Source of the DNA: Theionarchaea archaeon
GTDB taxonomy: Archaea; Methanobacteriota_B; Thermococci; Methanofastidiosales; SZ-28-30
Direction: 5' to 3'
NCBI GenBank assembly: GCA_018992685.1
Contig: JACVGT010000034.1
Location: 1 to 64,000 of the forward strand
Length of the DNA: 64,000 nucleotides
In this document: in pieces, positions 42,298 to 49,876 of the stretch
Layout: each line of letters starts with the position of its first letter
How positions within the stretch are numbered: the first letter of the stretch is position 1
Position numbers and translations under genes: made by a program
The notes under the pieces: generated by a model
Told to the model about the DNA's origin: nothing
The model's database searches: none
What the model saw: the letters and a program-made list of their open reading frames with translations, nothing else

Positions 42298-43626
42298 TTA
42301 TGTTTCTTTCTCCACAATCAGGAGAAGACCCTCCCGGTCTATTACTCTCACTTTGTCACCTTTTTTGATCTTTTGCCTGGATTCGGCCTTCCACCGTTCT
42401 CCTCTGATCTTGATCTGTCCTTCAGGGTCCAGATCCTCCACCGCCTTTCCTACCATGCCCAGGATTTCTTCTCCCCCCGTCTTTGCTTTGGAAAGGCGTA
42501 GCTTAACTACCTTGTATAGAGCAAAGGCGAAGAAGGTTGCGGTCACAATGGTTACAGCTATGATCACGTATCTGAACTCCACGTACCATTCCCTGGATAC
42601 GAATCGAGACAACGTCTCCGTATCGCCGACGCCGACTCTGAACAACATCAAAGAGCCGAAGAACAAGCAGACTGCTCCTGCTGAAACAAATAACCCAAAG
42701 GTTGGAGTTGCTGCTTCAATAATGAAGAATATAAATGCTGCTATAATCAGAATAATGCCTCCCGCATTCAGATTTACGTATCCAAATCCGATTATGGCCA
42801 AAATCAGGCAGATGGCTCCCACCGTCTCTGGGACATGCCATCCAGGTGAAAGAAATCCGAAAATCAACCCATAGATCCCAATCATGAACAGCACATATGT
42901 GATGGTGGGGCTTGTTATTACGGAAAGGATTTTCTCGACGAGACCCATCTGGATCTCCACGATTTCGGCACCCTCAAGATGGAGCACCTGCACTTCACCA
43001 AATACAGGACCCCTGGTTTTCATCCCATCCGATTTCTCCAGAACCTCTGTTAAATCAGAGGCAATGACATCTGCCATGTCGGCCTCCAGCGCTTCTTCTG
43101 CAGTCAGGGTGAGGTTCTCCAACACGAATTTCTCAGCGAGTTCCGCATCCCGTCCATGGGATTCGGCCAGAGAACGCATGACACCTGCATAGAACCTCTT
43201 GTACTTTTCGGGGGCTTCCTGTATCTGCCCCGTCATGGGGTCATAACCAATGATAGGTTCACAGGCCCCCATGGATGTTCCAGGTGCCATAGCCACTAGA
43301 TGAGCCCCCATGGAGATGAACGTCCCTGCAGACGCTGCAATCGCTCCCTGAGGAGCTACATAAATGAGCACAGGAATCTGAGACTGGTCGATAAGCTGGA
43401 TGATGCGCATCATGGCATCTCCTGCCCCCCCTGGCGTGTCAAGTTGAATAATGAGAGCGGACGCATCTTCTGAGACTGCAGTCTTAATTGCATCTTCAAA
43501 AACACGTTCCGTAGAAGGATTGATCTCTGCTGAAATCTTGATTAAATAGACTTGCTTGGACTGAGCTCCGGCCTGGCAAGCCAAGAAGAGCATTGCAATG
43601 AAAAAATACAGATACACTTTTCTCAT
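42298..43626 (-). CDS. NfeD-family membrane serine protease
   Basis: 442 residues. An N-terminal signal peptide (YLYFFIAMLFLACQAGA) is followed by a ClpP-class protease domain (~30-225) with the Ser loop APQGAIAASAGTFI (S97) and GACEPI region; the catalytic Lys is in the KYKRFYAG region. Four hydrophobic helices follow (~235-380) and a C-terminal OB-fold domain (GMVGKAVEDLDPEGQIKIRG...). It is the 1510-N/STOPP-type protease that cleaves the C-terminus of slipin. Expression probably begins at TATA CCTTTAAATATT near 43645. Confidence 0.92.
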   Translation of the reverse strand: MRKVYLYFFIAMLFLACQAGAQSKQVYLIKISAEINPSTERVFEDAIKTAVSEDASALIIQLDTPGGAGDAMMRIIQLIDQSQIPVLIYVAPQGAIAASAGTFISMGAHLVAMAPGTSMGACEPIIGYDPMTGQIQEAPEKYKRFYAGVMRSLAESHGRDAELAEKFVLENLTLTAEEALEADMADVIASDLTEVLEKSDGMKTRGPVFGEVQVLHLEGAEIVEIQMGLVEKILSVITSPTITYVLFMIGIYGLIFGFLSPGWHVPETVGAICLILAIIGFGYVNLNAGGIILIIAAFIFFIIEAATPTFGLFVSAGAVCLFFGSLMLFRVGVGDTETLSRFVSREWYVEFRYVIIAVTIVTATFFAFALYKVVKLRLSKAKTGGEEILGMVGKAVEDLDPEGQIKIRGERWKAESRQKIKKGDKVRVIDREGLLLIVEKET

Positions 43627-43644
43627 GGGGAGATGTGATTCTAG

Positions 43645-43655
43645 AAATATTTAAA
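43645..43655 (-). promoter_or_regulatory. TATA box for the NfeD/slipin operon
   Basis: CTTTAAATATT on the minus strand is 19-29 nt before ATG 43626, implying an almost leaderless transcript. Confidence 0.55.
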
Positions 43656-43716
43656 GGTTGTGGTTTTCACAGAAGAGATCGTTCTTGAGAGCTGGCAATA
43701 GTCTCGCGAAAAAAAG

Positions 43717-43809
43717 TGGACTGGGAGGGATTTGAACCCCCGGCCCCCTCCATTTTGGCTACCATTGATGTTGCCAAGGAGGTGCGCTTCCGAACTGCGC
43801 TACCAGCCC
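43717..43809 (-). tRNA. tRNA-Ala (anticodon GGC) with 19-nt intron
   Basis: The acceptor stem GGGCTGG pairs with CCAGTCC and includes the G3-U70 wobble that is the identity element of tRNA-Ala; the discriminator is A. The D stem is GCGC/GCGC, the anticodon stem CCTCC/GGAGG, and the T arm GGGGG-TTCAAAT-CCCTC. After removing a 19-nt intron (43753-43771) the anticodon loop is TTGGCA-T with anticodon GGC. The central helix TTGG/CCAA with bulges CAA and AAT forms the bulge-helix-bulge cut by archaeal splicing endonuclease, at the canonical 37/38 site. CCA is not encoded. Confidence 0.9.
43753..43771 (-). other. Archaeal tRNA intron
   Basis: 19-nt intron of tRNA-Ala(GGC), with 5' end A and 3' end CCAAAA. 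Boundaries were inferred from the bulge-helix-bulge geometry and the 7-nt loop rule. Confidence 0.75.
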
Positions 43810-43830
43810 TTACTATCACCGTGACATTAT

Positions 43831-43842
43831 CGTATATAAAGA
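43831..43842 (-). promoter_or_regulatory. TATA box for the tRNA-Ala gene
   Basis: TCTTTATATACG on the minus strand is 22-33 nt upstream of the tRNA 5' end, close to the archaeal consensus. Confidence 0.65.
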
Positions 43843-43895
43843 TTGTGGTAAAGTCTTCACAGCAGCAAGATGTCTCTGTCCCTAACCATGGAGTC

Positions 43896-44654
43896 CTAAT
43901 AATTCTGACGCTTCTGGAGTTCTTGGGTGATTTTCACAATTCTCAGCATATCCAAGGCTTCTTCCCGGCTGGCTGCTGCAATATATCCACAGGAGACCAT
44001 GATGCTGCCTTCCAGGTTCAGCCGCTTGATGGCCACATCAATATCCTCGTTTCGGGGAGAAGGACTGCCTGAAATCTCCTTCCACAATTCATCCAGGGGA
44101 AAAGAAAGTAAGTCCTTAGTCTCAATATCATCGAAGTCATGCTTTTCTCTTCTGATGATCTTTATCTCTCTCCTGAGGTCTTGTACAGTACGTTTCAAAT
44201 GCTCAGATTCCTCCAAGATCTTCTCCAGGAAGATCTCTTTCTCTTTCAGTTCGGCGTATTCAGTTCGCATCTCCAGGTATTCTTCCTCCTTTGCCTTGAG
44301 GTTCTCTGCCTCTTCTTCAAGTTCTATCAGGCGAGACAGCATGCCGATGCAGTGCATGGCTGATCTGATCATCCCATCTCTCAACGCCTTCTTGATTTTT
44401 GATGTGTCGTCGCTACCAGGAAGTTGTACGTGTTCCACATGACCCACCGACAGATCGGACAGCTCATTCTCCAAATTCTCTGATGCTACCAGGAGAATGT
44501 CTGCTCCCTTTGCAGCTTTTCTCACCACCTGTGGATCAGTAGTGGGTATAATGGAGGAAATGCTAACATCAATATCCATGAATGAGGAATCTTTCAGAAT
44601 CTTGGACAGAATTTCAACCTTTTCAGGATCTGTGGCAATTCTGATATCGATCAT
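43896..44654 (-). CDS. Coiled-coil protein of unknown function
   Basis: 252 residues. The N-terminal ~75 residues look like a small Rossmann-type or NYN-like beta-alpha region ([28 protein letters not shown]). Residues ~105-180 form a long coiled coil rich in Glu/Lys ([20 protein letters not shown] and following). The C-terminal ~65 residues contain [19 protein letters not shown] and a small helix bundle. No motif fixes a function. It sits between tRNA-Ala and LSm, among RNA-linked genes, but nothing direct ties it to RNA. Confidence 0.6.
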   Translation of the reverse strand: MIDIRIATDPEKVEILSKILKDSSFMDIDVSISSIIPTTDPQVVRKAAKGADILLVASENLENELSDLSVGHVEHVQLPGSDDTSKIKKALRDGMIRSAMHCIGMLSRLIELEEEAENLKAKEEEYLEMRTEYAELKEKEIFLEKILEESEHLKRTVQDLRREIKIIRREKHDFDDIETKDLLSFPLDELWKEISGSPSPRNEDIDVAIKRLNLEGSIMVSCGYIAAASREEALDMLRIVKITQELQKRQNY

Positions 44655-44827
44655 GACCTCTTACTCCATACGTACCCCCTGATTTTCCGTGATCTCCCGA
44701 AACCACAGCTAGAGCACCTTCGTTTCCGTATATGATAAGAATGATTGCCACATCGTCTGCACCTGACATGGGTTCGTTTATTCTTCTTTCCAAAAGAAGG
44801 GGTACCTTTTCCCATACATACCACCCG

Positions 44828-45055
44828 CTATCTGATGGTAGGTGAAATCAGAACGACGTTGTCTCCGCGGACCACCACATGACCCAGGCTTCGCACAGCT
44901 TCACCATTGTTCAATTCCTCTGCTTCTTCAAGCACCAGATTCATGTGAATGTCATAACCAACCAGCTTTCCACGAAATTCTCGTGATCCTTTCAACTCCA
45001 CGATTACATTACTGTCTAAGGCTTTGTGTATCACATCAAGCGGTTTTTCTGCCAA
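44828..45055 (-). CDS. Sm-like RNA-binding protein (LSm)
   Basis: 75 residues, the usual archaeal SmAP1 length. The Sm1 motif [29 protein letters not shown] and the Sm2 motif [12 protein letters not shown] are present, including the GYDxHMN loop and RGD that bind uridines in the heptameric ring. It is usually followed by rpl37e, but not here. The TATA box is at 45088-45098. Confidence 0.95.
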   Translation of the reverse strand: MAEKPLDVIHKALDSNVIVELKGSREFRGKLVGYDIHMNLVLEEAEELNNGEAVRSLGHVVVRGDNVVLISPTIR

Positions 45056-45087
45056 AGAATCACCTCTGCCGACTCTAGGAAAAGGTA

Positions 45088-45098
45088 AGTATTTAAAG
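45088..45098 (-). promoter_or_regulatory. TATA box for the LSm gene
   Basis: CTTTAAATACT on the minus strand lies 33-43 nt before ATG 45055, leaving a short leader with GGTGATT. Confidence 0.6.
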
Positions 45099-45275
45099 TT
45101 AACGGAAGGCCTCGTTCACGCAGGTTCTGTGAAAGTAAATGAGGTCAAAGATGGAACCAAGTTGCCTGTAACGCTGTTCTGGACACGCTCGATGCAGTTG
45201 GTGCTGTCGAGAGTGCCAGCTTTCACGCGTCAATTCCTACGAAGCATTTTTATATTCTAATGAGGATTTTCAGTG

Positions 45276-45770
45276 ATGGAAATAAAGAAGAGGCATGATC
45301 TGAAATCTTCAAAAGTCAAGGATCTCAAGAATCAGGTGAAGGAGGAGCTTGGTGAAGAATTCTCACATCTTCTGGACGGCACTCGATTTGAGGTCTGCAC
45401 CACCGACACTGACATCAGCCTCATTGTGGTTGACGGGACTCCCGTACTCATGCGGAAAAAAGTGCTATTCCCAACCCTGAAAGCATTTGTGGATGTTGAC
45501 TGCAGAACCATCAAACATCATGTCACCGTGGACATGGGGGCAGTTCCCTATGTCACGAATGGTGCAGATGTCATGCGTCCGGGCATCATCGAAATCGATG
45601 AATCTCTAGAGGCGGGAGATTTCGTGATCATCACTGAAGAGCGACACGGGAAGCCTCTGGCTGTAGGGGAGACACTGTACAGCAGCAGGGAAATCATTGA
45701 CATGGACCAGGGAAAGATGATAAAGACCATCCATTACGTGGGAGATAAAATGTGGAAGCTCACTCTATAG
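45276..45770 (+). CDS. DUF1947/PUA-domain RNA-binding protein
   Basis: 164 residues from ATG 45276 (MEIKKRHDLKSSKVKDL); ATG 45273 is adjacent. The N-terminal ~75 residues are the DUF1947-type domain of archaeal MCT-1-like proteins; the C-terminal ~85 residues are a PUA domain (HVTVDMGAVPYVTNGADVMRPGI, then GDFVIITEERHGKPLAVG). MCT-1-like proteins bind RNA or the small ribosomal subunit in translation initiation or reinitiation. The gene is convergent with the HD protein, with abutting stops (45770/45771). Confidence 0.92.
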   Translation: MEIKKRHDLKSSKVKDLKNQVKEELGEEFSHLLDGTRFEVCTTDTDISLIVVDGTPVLMRKKVLFPTLKAFVDVDCRTIKHHVTVDMGAVPYVTNGADVMRPGIIEIDESLEAGDFVIITEERHGKPLAVGETLYSSREIIDMDQGKMIKTIHYVGDKMWKLTL

Positions 45771-46298
45771 CTATTCCGTCCTCATGGCCTCAACCATCCT
45801 GAATAACTCATCTATTTCAGGGGAGAAGTCCTTTCTGTTCCAATCGTTTTTCCAGAAGTGTTCAAGCCCCCGATACCCTGCTTTTTCATATCGAAGAGCC
45901 TGCATATACAGTTCCAATTTGTCGCATGCAGCCACAATGTGGGCTTCTCGTGTTGAACGTCCAGCAAATTCCTTCCAGAGCTCAAGATATTCACCCGAGA
46001 GCATATCCCTGGCTGCGCGTTCCTCCGCTTTGTGTAGCACCGCCCTGCCCAGGTACTCTTGACTTTCATAGTGAATGTCTCCCAATTTAGATTCAGTGAT
46101 GTCATGGATGAGTGCCATTTTGATCATTCTTTCAGTGTTCAGATGGAGTTGGTCTCCCAAGAGCATACTGAGAAGAGCCACTCCAAACGTGTGATCTGCA
46201 ACACTTTCTGGCCTGTCTACTCCAGAAAGCTTCCATCCTGTCCTGAAGACATCCTTCAGCTTTTCAGCTATCATCATAAACTGTATTACCTGGTTCAT
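45771..46298 (-). CDS. HD-domain phosphohydrolase (YfbR/HDDC2-like)
   Basis: 175 residues from ATG 46298 (MNQVIQFMMIAEKLK), preceded by AGAGGAGC; the 120-nt longer frame starts without a signal. The HD motif is complete: ESVADHTFGVA (first H), IHDITESKLGDI (H-D), and CDKLELYMQA (final D). Members are 5'-deoxynucleotidases that dephosphorylate dNMPs with Co2+ or Mn2+. Size and order fit the family. Confidence 0.88.
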   Translation of the reverse strand: MNQVIQFMMIAEKLKDVFRTGWKLSGVDRPESVADHTFGVALLSMLLGDQLHLNTERMIKMALIHDITESKLGDIHYESQEYLGRAVLHKAEERAARDMLSGEYLELWKEFAGRSTREAHIVAACDKLELYMQALRYEKAGYRGLEHFWKNDWNRKDFSPEIDELFRMVEAMRTE

Positions 46299-46526
46299 GC
46301 TCCTCTTGACACCAGAGCTCTTAAGTAGTTGTTGACCTATGCACTCTTCCTTGGAGAGTTCCACGATTATCTGGCTCTGACTGTCTCCTCGTGTGGGCGT
46401 GGTGGGGCGTACCAACACAAAAAATCAAATGGGTTATTACTCACGTTGCCAGAGACACGAACTGCGAAGGATATCTAGTCCATCTTCACCATAATTTTTA
46501 CCTTGAGTTGCCGACAAAACCGAAAA

Positions 46527-46536
46527 GTTTATAAAG
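46527..46536 (+). promoter_or_regulatory. TATA box for the 46590-47820 operon
   Basis: GTTTATAAAG is 54-63 nt before ATG 46590, with GGTGAT as the ribosome site. Confidence 0.6.
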
Positions 46537-46589
46537 GAGTATTCTGTTGTTACAGTGACAACAAAAAACCAAAATCAAAAGGTGATAAA

Positions 46590-46910
46590 ATGGACGAATT
46601 GACAGAAGAAAAAGCAGAAATCAGGATAGTGGCGGACAAGGGATCGCTTCAAGCTATAGAATATACTGTAGAATTGTTGCGAGAACTGATTCCCACACTT
46701 CCTGAGATCTCCAAGGAACAAGTAGAAGAGACAATTGAGCTGATAAGTCAGGCCAAAGAGAAGATTCTCCCCGAGTTACCCACCTTCAAGGAGATGGTGG
46801 ATACTCTGGGTGAACGGGAAGCAGAAGTGCGGATCAGATTCAACAATCTTACAGTGGATGGCGAGACGCACGTGGTGGTCACTCCCTTCAAAAAGGTACA
46901 CATCGCATGA
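46590..46910 (+). CDS. Unknown acidic protein, first gene of a coupled operon
   Basis: 106 residues from ATG 46590, with GGTGAT 5 nt upstream; the upstream frame is rejected. The composition is acidic with an alpha-helix pair (LQAIEYTVELLRELIPTLPEISKEQ and a second helix to ~residue 70), then a beta-strand end RIRFNNLTVDGETHVVV. No motif was recognised. The stop overlaps the next start (ATGA). Genes 2 and 3 of the operon encode an unknown protein and a winged-helix protein. Confidence 0.65.
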   Translation: MDELTEEKAEIRIVADKGSLQAIEYTVELLRELIPTLPEISKEQVEETIELISQAKEKILPELPTFKEMVDTLGEREAEVRIRFNNLTVDGETHVVVTPFKKVHIA

Positions 46911-47299
46911 TTCCGGTAAGTTCGCTGCTCCGGATGACTGACCTCATTCAGCAGGGGTCAGTGGAAATCCACATTGGCGAAAGCTCCATAGTGGTGGAAC
47001 GTGATGTCATTACTGTTGATCTGTGTGGACTCAAGGATTCCTTGCTGATCAGCAGACAGGACATCCTTCCCCAGTTGAGACAGCTCTCAGAATTGTTCTC
47101 TCAGGAGGGCAAGACACTGGTGATAAAGTACGAGCATTCAAAAATGTTGAAATTGGGTGCGCATACAGACTCTGTGCTCCTGCGTCTGATCGGGCTGGAC
47201 CGTGTTGCCATCAGAAACCCTGTGACTGTGTATCGATTCTTGAGAAGCCAGGGAAAGGGGGAGCTGCGCTACCCTCTCTTTCGTGAGGGATGCACATGA
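46907..47299 (+). CDS. Unknown protein, second gene of a coupled operon
   Basis: 130 residues from ATG 46907, overlapping the previous stop as ATGA. The sequence has alternating beta-strand patterns (GSVEIHIGESSIVVERDVITVDL) followed by a helical segment and an end ELRYPLFREGCT. It may be a beta-rich fold similar to its upstream neighbour's C-terminus; both have 'VE(I/V)RI'-type strands. No family or catalytic residues could be assigned. It overlaps the third gene by 4 nt. Confidence 0.6.
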   Translation: MIPVSSLLRMTDLIQQGSVEIHIGESSIVVERDVITVDLCGLKDSLLISRQDILPQLRQLSELFSQEGKTLVIKYEHSKMLKLGAHTDSVLLRLIGLDRVAIRNPVTVYRFLRSQGKGELRYPLFREGCT

Positions 47300-47820
47300 C
47301 AGAAGAAGAGGATCTGAGAAGAGAGGTCTTGCGGCTGAGAGAAGAGATCGACGAGCTAAAGTCGGACAAGAAGCATGAGGAAGAGGAGCGCATCATGAAG
47401 GCTCTGCAGTGGCTGAACCTGGGAGAGGCAAAAGCCAAAGCGTACATATACCTGGTGAGAAAGGGGAAAGCCACAGCAGACGATGTTGCAGAAGGCGCAC
47501 AGCTCTACCCCACCACAGCCAGGGAAGTCCTGAACAGTCTCACAGCCACAGGAATTGTCGAGAGGGAGAAGCTGGAAACAGACAGTGCAGGGAGAAAACC
47601 CTTTGTTTATACTCCCCTGCCCCCCTCAGAGCTTCTGAGGAAACAGGCTCACCATATTGAACAGACCCTCTCTGAGCTCTTACGACTGGAATTTGTTAAG
47701 AAAGAAGGGGAAATACAATTCAAGACACCCCTTCTTCCTATTAGAATTGAAATAAAGAGAGTACGGGGAGAAAAGGACAGGGAGTCTCAGGAACAGCAAT
47801 CAAAAAAAGAAAGAGAATAG
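47296..47820 (+). CDS. Coiled-coil winged-helix (TrmB-like) protein
   Basis: 174 residues from ATG 47296 (ATGA with the previous stop; GAGGG upstream); ATG 47290 is in frame. Residues 1-38 form a coiled coil (LRREVLRLREEIDELKSD). Residues 40-110 are a TrmB-type winged helix (GEAKAKAYIYLVRKGKATADDVAEG, TAREVLNSLTATGIVERE). The C-terminus is basic. It is probably a DNA-binding regulator dimerising through the coiled coil, and may control this operon. Confidence 0.8.
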   Translation: MTEEEDLRREVLRLREEIDELKSDKKHEEEERIMKALQWLNLGEAKAKAYIYLVRKGKATADDVAEGAQLYPTTAREVLNSLTATGIVEREKLETDSAGRKPFVYTPLPPSELLRKQAHHIEQTLSELLRLEFVKKEGEIQFKTPLLPIRIEIKRVRGEKDRESQEQQSKKERE

Positions 47821-47823
47821 AGA

Positions 47824-48000
47824 TCAATCTTTGCCTAGAAAGATTGCTAAACCACCCAAGATGATGAGGAGCAGACCGATTCCTCCCTTTATGAGGATTA
47901 TGAGCTCCTTGTACCATCCGAGTCCTGGGGACGGGAGCAAGGTCCATGCACCGATAATGATAGCGATGATCCCTCCCAACAAGATGACATACTTGTTCAT
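47824..48000 (-). CDS. Small two-helix membrane protein
   Basis: 58 residues, too short for standard tracks: it begins MNKYVILLGGII and ends in LGGLAIFLGKD. ATG 48000 follows GGTGACCTAG. Two hydrophobic segments, residues ~4-22 and ~33-54, flank a short loop SPGLGWYKE, suggesting a hairpin in the membrane. A TATA-like TTTTTAAGAG lies at 48031-48040. It ends 4 nt after the winged-helix gene stop (convergent). No family recognised. Confidence 0.6.
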   Translation of the reverse strand: MNKYVILLGGIIAIIIGAWTLLPSPGLGWYKELIILIKGGIGLLLIILGGLAIFLGKD

Positions 48001-48030
48001 CTAGGTCACCATATGGAAGTATGACAGATA

Positions 48031-48040
48031 CTCTTAAAAA
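48031..48040 (-). promoter_or_regulatory. TATA box for the small membrane protein
   Basis: TTTTTAAGAG on the minus strand, 31-40 nt before ATG 48000. Confidence 0.5.
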
Positions 48041-48252
48041 GTTTTCGAATAAGAGAAAAGGAATTCTAAAAAGAAGGAAAATTCGTGCCACCAGTGCATC
48101 ATTCTCAATTCAGTTTTGCCTTCTCATTCTTCTCGGGTTAATCAGAGGGAATGGATGTCCAGAATTTCGAGGAGATTGAGAGAGATCGGGGTTCGGTGGG
48201 TGATCTGATGGCGTACCATGAAAGGAGAGGGTTCAACGAACCTGAGTGCAAA

Positions 48253-48262
48253 CCTTTTTTAT
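48253..48262 (+). promoter_or_regulatory. TATA box for the RPA-like gene
   Basis: CCTTTTTTATG region 23-32 nt before ATG 48285; it shows the transcript is leaderless and that the ATG at 48246 precedes transcription. Confidence 0.5.
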
Positions 48263-48284
48263 GATACCCATCATGGATGTAGTG

Positions 48285-49043
48285 ATGACTGCGGTCAAGC
48301 TGAGAATCCAAGACCTCATAGAGGGTACTTTTGACGGTACAAGTGTTCACACCCCTTTTGGTGAGGTTTCAGAAGCCAGAGTTCTGGGCACTCTTATTGA
48401 CATTTTCACAACGGATGATGACAATTATATATCATTGACACTCGATGATGGGACAGAGACGATTCGGATAAAAGCATGGCGACAGGATGTCAAGAAGCTG
48501 AAACAGTTTTCACGGGGGGACTTCATTGAGGTGGTGGGCAAGATCAGAGAGTACAATGAGGAGATCTACCTGACGCCAGAGGTTGTCTCAATTGTTTCTC
48601 CCAACCGATGGATTTTGCGGGAGCTTGAATTGATGAAGATATATCTTGAAGCTGGCGGACCCTTGAAGAGAATGGAACCCAGGACGCAGAATGCACCACC
48701 AGGACAGCCAGCAATCTCAGAGGCAGAAGAGGAGCGTGACATATCCGGGGAATCTGTATCTCACCCCGGCGCAGTGCAGCCTGAAAAAAAGCTGCCGCCT
48801 TCGTTGCCCCCATCTGAAACGTCTGCGCCCGAAGTGGAGATTGGCCAGATTGAGGAATTCGAAATACTGGGAGAAGACGAGGTGGTGGAGACGGTGCTTG
48901 GTCTTCTGGAAGAGGCCATGACCAAAGAGGACCTCATAGAGCAATCTGGACTTGATGAAATAGACATTGAACTGTCACTGAGAGAGCTTCTGGATGAAAA
49001 GAAGATACAGAAAGAGGGAGATAAATATCGCAGGGTGAAATGA
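48285..49043 (+). CDS. RPA-like OB-fold single-stranded DNA-binding protein
   Basis: 252 residues from ATG 48285. An OB fold spans ~25-110 (EARVLGTLIDIFTTDDDNYISLTLDDGTETIRIKAW, then FSRGDFIEVVGKIREYNEEIYLTPE). A proline- and glutamate-rich linker follows (~135-195), and the C-terminal ~65 residues are a winged helix (MTKEDLIEQSGLDEIDIELSLRELLDEKKI). This OB-linker-wH plan is that of RPA32/archaeal RPA-associated COG3390 proteins, which assist single-strand DNA binding in replication or repair. Monocistronic. Confidence 0.85.
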   Translation: MTAVKLRIQDLIEGTFDGTSVHTPFGEVSEARVLGTLIDIFTTDDDNYISLTLDDGTETIRIKAWRQDVKKLKQFSRGDFIEVVGKIREYNEEIYLTPEVVSIVSPNRWILRELELMKIYLEAGGPLKRMEPRTQNAPPGQPAISEAEEERDISGESVSHPGAVQPEKKLPPSLPPSETSAPEVEIGQIEEFEILGEDEVVETVLGLLEEAMTKEDLIEQSGLDEIDIELSLRELLDEKKIQKEGDKYRRVK

Positions 49044-49088
49044 ATACGCTCCCCAGAAAAGATCAAAGGAGATTGGAAATCGCGAATG

Positions 49089-49577
49089 TCATGAGGTTTT
49101 TCGTGCAAAGTATATGATCAGGTAAATCCCCAGCGCCACAAGAACCAGGGCAAAGACATCTACGTCTTCCACAATGTGCTGTGACACCCCATAGATGATT
49201 GCCACGATTCCCAGGCCAACAGTAGCCTTGCTGATGGGGATGCCTATTCTCGAACGAGCAAAGTTCAAGGACAGCCATATGATTCCCACACCAATGGGAA
49301 TAGCTCCCTCCAGGTTCGTGTGATATACATTTTGTATTGTCCACACAAGCCCGATAAGTATGAAAAATGCTGCCCATGCTATGCCTTCAAGATTTCTACC
49401 CTGAGAACGATCTACCTCAACTCTGCCCTCAGAAACACTCAGGGGTCCAACTCGCACTTTTTCTTCTCCTTTTTTGCCTTTCACTTCGATCGGCCCAACT
49501 CTGACATATGAGCCTTCTTCGTCTTCCCTCACTTTGAGGAAAGGAAGATCAACATCAACTTTTTTCTTCTCTGCCAC
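49089..49577 (-). CDS. Membrane protein with LiaF-like domain
   Basis: 162 residues. A charged N-terminal ~60 residues with two repeated strands (VDLPFLKVREDEEGSYVRVG and KVRVGPLSVSEGRVEVD) is followed by four hydrophobic helices (~65-82, 88-104, 115-130, 138-155). The pattern resembles the toast-rack/LiaF-type stress-sensing proteins, but I cannot assign it firmly. A TATA-like GCTTTTATATG lies near 49608. Confidence 0.6.
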   Translation of the reverse strand: MAEKKKVDVDLPFLKVREDEEGSYVRVGPIEVKGKKGEEKVRVGPLSVSEGRVEVDRSQGRNLEGIAWAAFFILIGLVWTIQNVYHTNLEGAIPIGVGIIWLSLNFARSRIGIPISKATVGLGIVAIIYGVSQHIVEDVDVFALVLVALGIYLIIYFARKTS

Positions 49578-49746
49578 ATTCTCACCTGGCAGAACATGGA
49601 TTCAACATATAAAAGCCTTTTCACTTTCCACTTCTCCTCTCGTGGCACCCCATGGGTGACTCCACATACTCATGGAATGAACTGTTGACTTTCTGGAAGG
49701 GGAACTGCAGAATGATACTCTTTGAAATGACAATTCACACTGAAAA

Positions 49747-49757
49747 ACTTTTTAAAC
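49747..49757 (+). promoter_or_regulatory. TATA box for the symporter operon
   Basis: ACTTTTTAAAC, 21-31 nt before the small ORF at 49778, so its transcript is leaderless. Confidence 0.6.
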
Positions 49758-49777
49758 CCCGGTGGAGTCTTCCACAC

Positions 49778-49876
49778 ATGGAGAACTATCTCGTCCTCCT
49801 GGCGCTCTATATTGTAGCTGCTTTTGCTCTCTTTCTCTTTGTAGTATGGGATGAGTATGGTGGGTCCTATGAATGA
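49778..49876 (+). CDS. 32-residue symporter accessory protein
   Basis: MENYLVLLALYIVAAFALF, then LFVVWDEYGGSYE: a single hydrophobic helix (residues 3-24) with an acidic tail. ATG 49778 lies at the expected transcription start after the TATA box. The stop at 49876 overlaps ATG 49869 of the symporter (8 nt, another frame), showing translational coupling. Small one-helix companions of sodium:solute symporters are known in archaea; this fits by position and shape. The longer frame beginning at 49652 would cross the TATA box. Confidence 0.7.
   Translation: MENYLVLLALYIVAAFALFLFVVWDEYGGSYE

Noticed and set aside
43717..43809. tRNA-Pro assignment from the apparent TTGG in the loop
   Set aside because: The G3-U70 pair, the discriminator and the spliced loop TTGGCA-T identify tRNA-Ala(GGC).
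49652..49876. 74-codon frame upstream of the symporter
   Set aside because: Its first 42 codons cross the TATA box; only the final 32 codons from ATG 49778 are supported.
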